A stretch of 13,483 bases of DNA from an uncultured Planctomycetaceae bacterium (GTDB lineage Bacteria > Planctomycetota > Planctomycetia > Pirellulales > Pirellulaceae), in contig CAIYOB010000484.1 of NCBI GenBank assembly GCA_903927685.1, positions 1-13,483 of the forward strand. The letters are read 5' to 3'. The position numbers and the translations under genes are program-made. The notes beneath the pieces were generated by a model that had not been told where the DNA came from, made no database searches, and was given only the letters and a program-made list of their open reading frames with translations. Below are positions 1 through 7,889 of the stretch, piece after piece. How positions within the stretch are numbered: position 1 is the first letter of the stretch; the number at the start of each line of letters is the position of its first letter.

Positions 1-3000
1 ACGATCCGCGGATCGGTCCAGGCATGCGACGCAAAACCGTTGGCCAGTTCCAACGCTGTTTGCACGACCAGAAAAGCGTCGGCGGCAGCGTGGAGCCCGC
101 TGCCGTCCGTATCGCCCAGGTAGGCCGCTTTGTGCACCGCCACGTCGCCCAGCGCCCCACGCGTCCCGCCGTTGACCAATACGTTCTCCAGCCGGAGCGT
201 CTGCGACGCCCCGTACGACGCGTCGTTCGGTACGCGAACCGTCAGCCGCACGACGTCCAGGTCGGTTCCCGCCAGCGCGGTCGTTCCGGCGGCGGTGATC
301 CGTGCGACGCCGGTCGTGCCGGTGTTCAGGGTGACCGCCCAATCGCCCGGCACTCCCTGTGCCAACGCCGCCGCGGTGATGCTCAGCAAGCTCGGATCGT
401 ACAGCAGATCCAGGCTCAGCGAAGTGACTCCCGGCGCAGCGTCCAGCCGGATCGGCAGCCCCGCGGCCAGGCTGGGAATGTTCACCGGCTGGCCCGCCCC
501 GCGAGCAAAATCCGGCAGGCTGACCGTCACCGTCCCGGCGGACCGCTGCGCGACGGTCAACGTGGTCCGGAAGTTGTCGCCCGCCACGCCGTCGGAGTCG
601 CCATCCAGCAGCCGTCCGGCCGCGTCGCGGAAACGCGTCGGGCCGCTGAACAGGGTGACGGTGTATGCATCCGGTTCCAGCAGCCCGCCGGACTTGACAA
701 AGGTGATCTGCCGCCGGTCGGCGCTGGCCACCAGCGACCCGCGGACCGGGCCGCGAGTCGCGCCCACCACGATCACGTCGGCCGCTCCCAGCGTCTGTTC
801 CGCCCCGTCGAACAGGTTCAAGGCGCTGACGTCCACAGGCGCGTTGAACGTGGCCACGAAGCCGCTGGCGGTCCGGACGACACCGGGAACTAAGGGAACC
901 AGAAACTCGGTCAACGCGTCCGCCGCGGCGGAATAGGCGGCGTCATTGGGATGGTTGTCGCCGTCGCTCCGGACGTACTGCCGCTGCAGGGCGTTCGCGT
1001 TGGTCGAATGCGATTCGGCGTCCGCCCAGAAATCGAACAGATCAAACGAGGCCACATTGCCCTGGGTCGTGTACTGCGTGATGAAGTCGCCCGCCAGCCA
1101 CTGGGCCCAGTCGCGAGCCCGGCCCGCGGCCGCCGCGGACAAACCGGCCTCGGCCCGCAGCGGCACCGCCGGCAGCACGACCAGCGTCTGGCTCGGATGC
1201 TGGTTGGCATACGGAGCGACGTGATCGATGAACGCCTGTTGCCAGCGAGCCAGGTTCGCCGGATCCGCCAGTTCCTCCAGCGTGTAGAAACAGCTCTTGA
1301 GCATCAAAACGTCCGCGTCGCGGGCGCCGCTCAGGGCTGCCACCGTCTGGAACGAGTCGCCGTACTGACCGTCGTGGTTGCTGTCGGCAAACAGCGACGC
1401 GATCTCGGTAGGCACCGAGCCGCCGGGAGGCCAACTCCACAGATCGTAGTCGCTAAAGCCATGCCCGAGTGCCTGCAACTGGCTGACCAGCCCGGGATGG
1501 CCAGCGTGGTCCTCCATGATACCCTGGCCGGTCGACTGGTGCAAAAAGAAGATGTCCCCGGCCAGCGTGAACGTTCCCGCCGGCCGCAGGATGGCGGCGG
1601 ACGAGACCGGCAGCGTCACGCCGGTGACCGCGACCCACTCCATGCTCCCGCCTTGATAACTGCCGTCGGCGCCGATCTGCTCGTCGCTGACCGCCCCGCC
1701 GCCACTGGGCACCAGCATTTCGAAGCTTCCCCCCAGGTCGACCGCCCGCGGAGAATCGCCGGCGTTGACCAACACCAGGCCGTGTTCAAAGTCCCGGCGA
1801 TAAACGCCGTTCCACAACAGATCCTCGACGTCCGCCGGCCACGCGGTCGTCGCGGCCCCCAGGTCGACTTCGTATTCGGGGTAGTAGTAAGCCCCCAAGT
1901 CCCCGTCGGGGGGCAGGATGTTGACGTAGGTGTAATCCTCCTTGGCCAGGAGGTACGAGCCCAGGATGAACAAGCGATGCTGCAGGCCGGCCGGCGTGTC
2001 TGGGGCGTCCCGCAACGTCCCCTGCAGGATCAAGACCTTGTCCTGCGCAGCCAAGTCCAGAACCCGGTTCAACTGCAGATTCCAGTCCGACGCCTCGCCC
2101 TGCAACTCCGCCCCCCACTCGCCAAAGCCCTCGACCATGCCGCCGTCGGCCAGGCTGTAGTCGGTGTCGTCCCAACTGGTCACCAACGCGCCCAGATTGG
2201 GCAGGTATAGAAAGTCCTCGGGCTCGGGGGACATGCCGGCCACCATCGCTTGGGCCAACTCGCCCAGCGAGTCCGTCCAGCCGTTGTCCCGCGGGGCCGT
2301 GCCCGCGAAACGGGCGTCCCAAGGGGCAAGCACGTCGGCGTTGTAGGCCGCGACGTCCCAGCTGTCGGCAAACACGCCTTGGGCCTTAACGCTCCGCATC
2401 TGGTCAATCGTCGACCGCAGCCAATACGCGCGCCACGCTTCGTTGTCGATGTCCATCAGGTCCCACTGCCAAGCGACCTGCCGCAATCTGGTGTCGGGGT
2501 CATCGGCGGCGTGCAGGAACCAGTCCTCGTGCGGATTGACATCGCTCCAGTCGCTGGCCCAGTCGTCGTCGATCAACAGGTTGTGCTGCCCATGTCCGAC
2601 GGCCAGCCGATAGTGCAGCATGACGAAGTTCTCGTTGTACGCACGAACGGCATCGGTAAAGACCGTCCGCATCTTCTGCGCCCCGTCGTAGTGGCCGGCG
2701 ATAAACTGCAGCATCGCGTCCGACAGCCCGTCCGGGACTTGATCCGAAAACACATGAATCCCGATGGACGTGTTGGGAAACTCGATGCTGGGCCCCGGCG
2801 CGGCATACTCCAACGCGCCCATGTCCGGCGCCGCCTCCTGGGGCCGCACGCGTCCGGCGAGGTCCGGCGAGACGATCAAGGCGGGATCGCCGGCGTTGCG
2901 AGCCGGACTGGCGGCGGACAAGCGGTAGTCGTCCCCGTTGCGGTCCGCAAAAGCCGGCTCGGCGCTGACCGAATGCGAGTCGTCCGCCGTCAACGTGCGC

Positions 3001-6000
3001 CATGCATCCAAGCTGTGGACTTGGCCCGTGTCTTCGTTCACCGCCACGCCGGCCGGAGTATCGAGGGAAACCAGCAGGTTGTAGTCGCTGACCAGGCCGA
3101 CCAGACTGGACGCATCGAAGCGGATCGCCACGCTGCGCCCGCCCGCCAGGATGTTGTTGCGGACCGTGTTGCCGGTCGAGCCGTTCTGCAGGTTCAGCGC
3201 CGTGCGGCCCTCCCCGGACTCGAAGACCACCGTATTGTGCACGAACGTGTTGTCCCGCGTGCCCCAAGCGTCCCCGTTGCCGTCGTCCCACCCGGCTAAC
3301 CCGCCCGCCAGGTTGTCGTACAACAGATTGTTGCGGAACAGCGAGTGGCGGACCGACGCCAGGTTGATCGCGGCGCCGCCCAGTCGGCCGTTGTTCCAGA
3401 CCACGTTGTTTTCCACCAGTGCGTCGTCCGTGATGCCGTCGCCCGTGGTCCCCAGTTCCGGCCACAGCATGGCTGGATCGGCGTTGATCTGAATCCCGCT
3501 GGCCCCATTGTCGTGGACGCGGTTGTTCCGAATGACCGGCCGGTCTCCGGAGTTCGACACGTAGATCCCGTGCTCGGCCTGCGAGCCGTAGCACTCGTTG
3601 TTCTCCAGCACCAGGTCGTCCGAGTAGTCCGTGAAGATCCCCCAGGTGCCGTTGTCCGCCGCCACCGAGTTGCGAATCGTCACGTGATTGGACAGGCTGA
3701 CGCGAATCGCCGCGCGGTCGGCATTCTGGACCCGCAGGCCGTCCACGATGACCCACGGCGACTCGCTGATGAACAAGGCGTCCCGCTCGCCGCCGGAACC
3801 GTCGATGACCGCCTGGCCGGCAACCGCGGCGCGGTACGTGATTGGGCGGCCGGCAGCGCCGGGCGTGTCATGCGTAATACCGCCGGCATAGGTTCCCGGC
3901 TGGATTACCACCGTGTCGCCGGGCGCCACGCGATCGGCCGCATGCTGCAGCGTCCGCCAAGGCGCGGCGGCCGTCCCGGCGGACGCGTCGTTGCCGGTGA
4001 CCGCCACATAGTAGGTCGTTCCGCCTTGCCATTCATAGGGACCGACGTCGAAAGCCAGGCCAAAGGGGCGTGAAGCGCCGTCGCGATCCACGGCCGGCCC
4101 GGCGGGCGCATAGTCGACCGCGGGACTGGCCGACTGCAGATGGAAATCGCCGTCCAGCGGATCCACCAGCAGCGGATCGCCGTACAGGGCGTGCGCGTCG
4201 GCTCCGGCCGCGGCGGCCCAATCGCCGTCCGTCATGTCCTGAGCCGAGAACTCGCGGACCCCCGCGTATCGCACGACGGTGGCTGGGCGGTCCGGAGCGT
4301 AGTACAGGTTGTAGTCGCCGCGAAACACGGTGCCTTCGCCCAGCAGCATCAGCGCCCCGCCGTTGCCGTTGTCGCACATGAATACGTTGTTCTCGGCCGT
4401 GAAACTGACTCCCGAAGGCCCCGCTTCGTCGCCGACCGCGATCGTATATCCATAGCCGCCGGTGACGCCGTTGCCGAACAAGTTGTTCCGCGCCGTGACT
4501 TGGGCGTTTTCCGTGATCGCCAGCGCGGTCAAGCCGGTGTTCATGGCCAGCGAGTTCTCGACCAGCACGTCCGTGCCCCAGAGCTTGATGCCGTCCCGCC
4601 CCGTGCCGGTCACCGAGACCCGCCGCAGGACGACGTGGTCGGCCTTGAGGTCCACGCCGTCGCCATGATGCCCGGTTACCACGACCTGTTCGAGCGTCAC
4701 GTGCTGGCCGTCCTCGACGGCAATCCCGTCCATTGCCGTGTCATTGCCGCCGGTCGGGCCGGACAGGGTGACTTGGCGAATCGTCAGCCCGTCGATCGAA
4801 CCGACGGGCCCGACGTCGATTCCGCCGGATTCGTAATCGTGCCCCGTGACGTTTTCGATCAGGATCCCGTGACTGGTCGCCGAATCGGACGCCTGCAGTT
4901 TGATCCCTTCGCCCACCAGGCTGAATTCGAGATCCCGCAGGACGATGTCGTCATTGCCGCCGGAGCCTCCGATGGCATAGCCGCGCAGCCCGTCGCGGAT
5001 ATAGTCCCGGATGGTCAGGTTCTCCAGACGCAAGTGGTCGTGCGGGCCCAGGCCGACGCCGTACCGCCATTCCAACCCGGTGCCTTCCAGGATCGCCGTC
5101 TCGCCGGGATAACCGGCAAGCGTGATTGGGGCGTCGGCGGTTCCCGAGCGGGGGAACTCGATCCATTCCCGGTACACGCCCCCGCGGACCAGGATCGTCG
5201 TCCCCGGTTCGGCCAGGTTCAGCGCATGCTGGACGGTCGCCAACGGCTCGGTGACCGTCCCCGCCGCGGCGTCATTGCCGCTCGGGCTGACGTACAGGGT
5301 CGCGCCCGGCTGCGGACGGATCGCCAGGCGGTTGCCCGCCTCCAGGATCTGCATGCCGGGAATGGTCAACAGCCCCTGCGCGTCGGCGGTGGCGATTCCG
5401 GTCTGCAGGACAACCGAGGTGGCCACGTTCGTGTTGGTCCACTCGTAGCGCGCCCCAGGGGTGACCACGAACTGCTGCAGACGACGCGGCGTGAGATCCG
5501 CCGTTTGATCGCCGGAGGTCGAACGCAACGTGATGCCGTACTCCAGCAATTCGTCGGTGATCGCCGGGCCGAAATCGTGCCACGGCACGGACCATTCGAT
5601 ATCCAGGTTGTAGTAGTAACTGGCCGTGCTGCTGGTCGGCGGCGGGATGGGCGGGGCGTGCGAAGCTTGCGAGACCGCCGGAAAGCTGAGATCGCGGCGA
5701 AACTGGAATTGCCCCCAGTCGCCTCCCGCATCGCCGCCGATCATGACCGGGTTGGAACCGGCGAAGCCCGGCCAGCTGTGTCCGCCGGGGACGTCCGCCA
5801 GTTGGAAGCCCAGGTCGGCGGCAAAGAACGCGGCCGCGACCGGTTGGCCTTGGGACTCCCAGTCGATCACGTCGTCCTGCATCGTGTGGGCCAGGCACAA
5901 GTACGCCGACTCGTCGCCGCGACGCTGCACCACTTGGGACTGATGGTCCATCCAGTCCCAGACGCCCGTGCCGTTGTACTCCGCCAGATGCTGGGCGTGC

Positions 6001-7163
6001 GGCCCCCGGTTCTCGATCGGCAGATTGGCCGCAATCGTGCCCCACTTCGGCTCCAAGTCGGAGCGCCAATCCGTCGAGCTGCTGCTGCCGTCGGCCGCGG
6101 CATAGTCGGTCATCGGCAGGCCCGCGTACACGGTGGCGAACACGTCGGGATAGCGGAGCCCCAGCGACAGCATGCCCGAGCCGCCCATGCTGGCGCCATG
6201 TCCGTGGATCCGGTTTGCGTCCACGTTGTACAGCCGGGACACCTCGTCGATCGCCTGCAGGATGCGGAGTTCCGTAAAGTTCACAATCGTGCCGGTGGTT
6301 GGGGGCAACTCGGCCGTGCGGTAGTCGATGTCCGCATTGAACCCGTAATGCCACGTCTGCCGCGGGTCGTCCACTTCGACCCAGATCGAGTTGAAATCGT
6401 AGGGCGAGCCGTCGTGCACTGCGTACCGCCCGCCCCAGCCCTGCATGTAGATCATCAGCGGGACGGCCTGCGAACCGTCGTAGCCGGGCGGCAAGGCGAT
6501 CGAATAGTTGTAGGCGTAGCCGTCGAAGGTCGGATTCCAGGCGGCATAGTCCATGAACTGGGTGAACACGGCGCCGCGCCCCGACGCCGTGGAGTGGACG
6601 CGGACCGGGGCCGGAGCCGCGACGGACTCGACCAAGGCCGTCGCGGTCGCGTCCTGGCCCGCGACGAGGGTCCGGTCCTCGACGCCCCCGCGGACCGTCG
6701 TCACGGCGTAGTAAAACGAGCCGCTCTCGTGCGTCGTCCACACGAACAGGCCGGTCGTATCGGCCAACTGAGGCCCGCCGTCCTGGATGATGAAGTTTCG
6801 CTGGATCGGCTGGGGATCCCAGGGACTGGGCCACTCGCGCGCGCTCTGGTACGCGGAGGAACCTTCGGCCAGCGGCCCCCAGCGTTGCGTCAACCGCGTC
6901 GCCGCATCCAGATTGGCCGCGGTGATGGGCTCGGTGTGCCGGTAGACGTGGTAGGTCTCGCCGGACACGGCGGTCTCTTCTTGCCAGGTGATAAAGGACT
7001 GGCCCGAGCGGTGAAACGCCTGGATGCCGGCCAGCATCCGGCGCGGCTCGAGGCATTCGACCTGCAGGTTTCGCCTGGAAGGTCGCGGTCTGCCGGCCGC
7101 AAAGCCATCTCGCTTGTGCCGCCTCACCCCCACACGCCGGGAACACGCTCTTGCGGAACGCAT
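1..7163 (-). CDS. Giant multidomain extracellular protein with LEPRRML N-terminus: esterase, tandem beta-helices, GH-like, SGNH-like, cohesin and dockerin modules (3' end outside window)
   Basis: One frame stays open from the ATG at 7163 to base 1 (2387 codons plus two bases) with no stop. The start has an AGGAG 7 nt upstream. Seen along the protein: basic N-terminus with LEPRRMLA at residues 38-45, the planctomycete LEPR-type signature of very large exported proteins; FN3-like segment about 46-190; alpha/beta-hydrolase about 215-475 with GASMG (Ser325), Asp430/431/434 and His462 in GGHSW, resembling PHB-depolymerase-type esterases; beta-helix 1 about 620-1045, opening with a DUF1565-like YVSPSGNDAAAGT; beta-helix 2 about 1048-1455, rich in N-N turns (RNNRVHDN, VENNVVWNN); TIM-barrel glycoside-hydrolase-like domain about 1458-1825 (GHL15-like; FADSWD Asp1600, GMVEGFGEW Glu1678); SGNH-like domain about 1867-2090 (LHQSTG Ser1877, DNHPND Asp2069/His2071); Ig-like (Big_5 type) about 2090-2205; cohesin-like about 2220-2335; dockerin first repeat GDTDGSG near 2346. 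Inferred role: cell-surface or secreted breakdown of an acylated polysaccharide. No hydrophobic signal peptide is visible. The domains are recognised by motif only and substrates are unknown. Confidence 0.95.
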   Translation of the reverse strand, partial: MRSARACSRRVGVRRHKRDGFAAGRPRPSRRNLQVECLEPRRMLAGIQAFHRSGQSFITWQEETAVSGETYHVYRHTEPITAANLDAATRLTQRWGPLAEGSSAYQSAREWPSPWDPQPIQRNFIIQDGGPQLADTTGLFVWTTHESGSFYYAVTTVRGGVEDRTLVAGQDATATALVESVAAPAPVRVHSTASGRGAVFTQFMDYAAWNPTFDGYAYNYSIALPPGYDGSQAVPLMIYMQGWGGRYAVHDGSPYDFNSIWVEVDDPRQTWHYGFNADIDYRTAELPPTTGTIVNFTELRILQAIDEVSRLYNVDANRIHGHGASMGGSGMLSLGLRYPDVFATVYAGLPMTDYAAADGSSSSTDWRSDLEPKWGTIAANLPIENRGPHAQHLAEYNGTGVWDWMDHQSQVVQRRGDESAYLCLAHTMQDDVIDWESQGQPVAAAFFAADLGFQLADVPGGHSWPGFAGSNPVMIGGDAGGDWGQFQFRRDLSFPAVSQASHAPPIPPPTSSTASYYYNLDIEWSVPWHDFGPAITDELLEYGITLRSTSGDQTADLTPRRLQQFVVTPGARYEWTNTNVATSVVLQTGIATADAQGLLTIPGMQILEAGNRLAIRPQPGATLYVSPSGNDAAAGTVTEPLATVQHALNLAEPGTTILVRGGVYREWIEFPRSGTADAPITLAGYPGETAILEGTGLEWRYGVGLGPHDHLRLENLTIRDYIRDGLRGYAIGGSGGNDDIVLRDLEFSLVGEGIKLQASDSATSHGILIENVTGHDYESGGIDVGPVGSIDGLTIRQVTLSGPTGGNDTAMDGIAVEDGQHVTLEQVVVTGHHGDGVDLKADHVVLRRVSVTGTGRDGIKLWGTDVLVENSLAMNTGLTALAITENAQVTARNNLFGNGVTGGYGYTIAVGDEAGPSGVSFTAENNVFMCDNGNGGALMLLGEGTVFRGDYNLYYAPDRPATVVRYAGVREFSAQDMTDGDWAAAAGADAHALYGDPLLVDPLDGDFHLQSASPAVDYAPAGPAVDRDGASRPFGLAFDVGPYEWQGGTTYYVAVTGNDASAGTAAAPWRTLQHAADRVAPGDTVVIQPGTYAGGITHDTPGAAGRPITYRAAVAGQAVIDGSGGERDALFISESPWVIVDGLRVQNADRAAIRVSLSNHVTIRNSVAADNGTWGIFTDYSDDLVLENNECYGSQAEHGIYVSNSGDRPVIRNNRVHDNGASGIQINADPAMLWPELGTTGDGITDDALVENNVVWNNGRLGGAAINLASVRHSLFRNNLLYDNLAGGLAGWDDGNGDAWGTRDNTFVHNTVVFESGEGRTALNLQNGSTGNTVRNNILAGGRSVAIRFDASSLVGLVSDYNLLVSLDTPAGVAVNEDTGQVHSLDAWRTLTADDSHSVSAEPAFADRNGDDYRLSAASPARNAGDPALIVSPDLAGRVRPQEAAPDMGALEYAAPGPSIEFPNTSIGIHVFSDQVPDGLSDAMLQFIAGHYDGAQKMRTVFTDAVRAYNENFVMLHYRLAVGHGQHNLLIDDDWASDWSDVNPHEDWFLHAADDPDTRLRQVAWQWDLMDIDNEAWRAYWLRSTIDQMRSVKAQGVFADSWDVAAYNADVLAPWDARFAGTAPRDNGWTDSLGELAQAMVAGMSPEPEDFLYLPNLGALVTSWDDTDYSLADGGMVEGFGEWGAELQGEASDWNLQLNRVLDLAAQDKVLILQGTLRDAPDTPAGLQHRLFILGSYLLAKEDYTYVNILPPDGDLGAYYYPEYEVDLGAATTAWPADVEDLLWNGVYRRDFEHGLVLVNAGDSPRAVDLGGSFEMLVPSGGGAVSDEQIGADGSYQGGSMEWVAVTGVTLPVSSAAILRPAGTFTLAGDIFFLHQSTGQGIMEDHAGHPGLVSQLQALGHGFSDYDLWSWPPGGSVPTEIASLFADSNHDGQYGDSFQTVAALSGARDADVLMLKSCFYTLEELADPANLARWQQAFIDHVAPYANQHPSQTLVVLPAVPLRAEAGLSAAAAGRARDWAQWLAGDFITQYTTQGNVASFDLFDFWADAESHSTNANALQRQYVRSDGDNHPNDAAYSAAADALTEFLVPLVPGVVRTASGFVATFNAPVDVSALNLFDGAEQTLGAADVIVVGATRGPVRGSLVASADRRQITFVKSGGLLEPDAYTVTLFSGPTRFRDAAGRLLDGDSDGVAGDNFRTTLTVAQRSAGTVTVSLPDFARGAGQPVNIPSLAAGLPIRLDAAPGVTSLSLDLLYDPSLLSITAAALAQGVPGDWAVTLNTGTTGVARITAAGTTALAGTDLDVVRLTVRVPNDASYGASQTLRLENVLVNGGTRGALGDVAVHKAAYLGDTDGSGLHAAADAFLVVQTALELANGFASHAWTDPRI

Positions 7164-7170
7164 GCTGAGT

Positions 7171-7175
7171 CTCCT
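7171..7175 (-). promoter_or_regulatory. Ribosome binding site of the giant gene
   Basis: On the minus strand TTAGGAG precedes the ATG at 7163. The AGGAG core is 7 nt from the start codon, which fixes this start and makes LEPRRML fall at residue 38. Confidence 0.8.
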
Positions 7176-7369
7176 AAGCGAAACGCCAACCTGGCCGGGC
7201 GGTCCTGGTCGTACTCCGCGGGACCAAAAAGAGGTGCCGACAGGAGCCTGCATCGAGAACCACGAGACGATCCGCAAACTGACCAGACCTCCAAGCTTTC
7301 ATCTTAGGAGATCGAGACAATTCGAGCAACAAAGACCGAGAAGTGGCGGGAGACGCGACGAAGTCGGCC

Positions 7370-7442
7370 CGTGTGGGCGAAGTCGAAAATCGGCGTAGGA
7401 CGGATTGTCAATCCGTCCCACCTGCGGCCCCGTGTGGGCGAA
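7370..7442. repeat. Direct repeat pair CGTGTGGGCGAA bracketing the palindrome
   Basis: Identical 12-mers sit at 7370-7381 and 7431-7442, 61 nt apart start to start, with the GGACGGATTG palindrome between them. This arrangement suggests a small non-autonomous repetitive element or a duplication made at its insertion. There is no transposase and the unit is only about 73 nt. Confidence 0.5.
7398..7418. repeat. Palindromic intergenic repeat GGACGGATTG-T-CAATCCGTCC
   Basis: A perfect 10-bp inverted repeat around a single T, extended by GT/AC one mismatch further out. From memory, palindromes of the form GGACGGATT-N-AATCCGTCC are dispersed in intergenic regions of Pirellula/Rhodopirellula-type genomes; that cannot be counted here. 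It lies between two 12-bp direct repeats of CGTGTGGGCGAA, so the repeat unit may extend over about 7370-7442. Confidence 0.7.
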
Positions 7443-7491
7443 ACTCGTCAGCCGCACTCATGCCGCCCCAACCGGCGTGCCGATTCTAGTC

Positions 7492-7520
7492 TTGTCATGC
7501 CTAGAGGTTTGAGGTATAAG
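7492..7520 (+). promoter_or_regulatory. Sigma70-type promoter of the PadR operon, probably leaderless
   Basis: TTGTCA at 7492-7497 and TATAAG at 7515-7520 are separated by exactly 17 nt, close to the housekeeping sigma70 consensus. Transcription would start 6-8 nt after the -10 box, at about 7526-7528, which is the ATG itself at 7527. No well-placed Shine-Dalgarno lies before that ATG (the only candidate, GAGG at 7511-7514, is 12 nt away and overlaps the -10 region), so a leaderless mRNA fits. An autoregulatory PadR operator could overlap this region, but I see no clear palindrome. Confidence 0.55.
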
Positions 7521-7526
7521 CCACCC

Positions 7527-7889
7527 ATGATTCAGAAACGGACCAACCCGGACTTTCTCAACGGCGTGCCCGAACTGCTGTTGTTGCAGATGCTGTCAGC
7601 CAAGCCCATGTACGGCTACGAATTGGTGCAGGCCATCCGCCGGGGGACCGGCGGCGGCTTGGAGTTCGGCGAAGGCTGCATCTATCCGATCCTGCACCGC
7701 CTGGAGGCCGAGGGGGTGCTCGGCAGTCAGCGGCAGACGGTGGGCGGACGCAGCCGTGTCGTCTATCACCTGACTCGCAAGGGATCGCAGCGGCTGGCGC
7801 AGAGCGTCGAACTGTGGCGGCAGATCGTGCAGGCAGTCAATCAAGCGTTGCAGGGAGGCGAACATGGACAGCCAGCGTTGGTTCCGTGA
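7527..7889 (+). CDS. PadR-family transcriptional regulator
   Basis: A 120-residue cytoplasmic DNA-binding protein of the PadR winged-helix family. Recognisable parts are the N-terminal helix with PELLLLQML, the MYGYEL motif near residues 31-36, the recognition-helix segment GEGCIYPILHRLEAEGVL, and the wing GGRSRVVYHLTRKG, followed by a dimerisation helix (QSVELWRQIVQAVNQAL). It has the short PadR form. PadR proteins are mostly repressors of small operons, often including their own gene. The 3' end overlaps the next gene by 26 nt, so the two are surely co-transcribed and probably translationally coupled. The frame is open upstream to 7371, but that part translates the intergenic palindrome (VGRIVNPS) and is not believed to be coding. 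The ligand and regulon are unknown. Confidence 0.9.
   Translation: MIQKRTNPDFLNGVPELLLLQMLSAKPMYGYELVQAIRRGTGGGLEFGEGCIYPILHRLEAEGVLGSQRQTVGGRSRVVYHLTRKGSQRLAQSVELWRQIVQAVNQALQGGEHGQPALVP
7853..7858 (+). promoter_or_regulatory. Ribosome binding site of the HAAS-like gene inside padR-family gene
   Basis: GGGAGG lies 5 nt before the ATG at 7864 and within the 3' end of the PadR gene. This strong internal site supports the 7864 start and the overlap between the two genes. Confidence 0.8.

Larger units (their letters stand above)
7164..7526. other. Divergent intergenic region between the giant gene and the PadR operon
   Basis: This 363-base stretch separates two divergently read units. It holds the RBS of the giant gene, a short GGTCC/GGACC inverted repeat (7201-7205 and 7221-7225) that would lie in that gene's leader, two copies of CGTGTGGGCGAA (7370-7381 and 7431-7442) flanking a palindrome at 7398-7418, and the PadR promoter at 7492-7520. 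I found no convincing promoter for the giant gene and no protein-coding frame with its own start signal. Confidence 0.7.

Noticed and set aside
951..2210. Long plus-strand frames at the left end (also 24-893, 2250-3299 and 3345-4073)
   Set aside because: They lie opposite the SGNH, GH-like, beta-helix and cohesin coding sequence and have shadow-type composition.
2500..3756. A 418-codon minus-strand frame and several smaller ones, suggesting a broken gene split by frameshifts
   Set aside because: The correct frame (codon starts at positions congruent to 2 mod 3) is uninterrupted from 7163 to 1 with sensible domains at both ends, so there is no need to assemble the gene from pieces.
5272..7146. 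A 624-codon minus-strand frame overlapping the giant gene in another register
   Set aside because: It is a +1-type shadow of the same strand: Arg/Gly-rich and without motifs, starting inside the true reading frame that begins at 7163.
4140..7307. A 1055-codon open frame on the plus strand opposite the giant gene
   Set aside because: Its translation is low-complexity Arg/Gly/Val/Asp-rich text without domains, while the opposite strand carries recognisable catalytic motifs throughout. High GC at third positions keeps the antisense frame open.
7170..7311. A 9-bp inverted repeat TCTCCTAAG / CTTAGGAGA, 124 nt apart
   Set aside because: One arm is simply the giant gene's Shine-Dalgarno region. 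The other has no start codon behind it, so chance is the simplest explanation.
7371..7526. Upstream extension of the PadR protein from an earlier ATG
   Set aside because: The extension translates the palindromic repeat and the promoter region. PadR proteins begin close to the winged-helix, as with the ATG at 7527.
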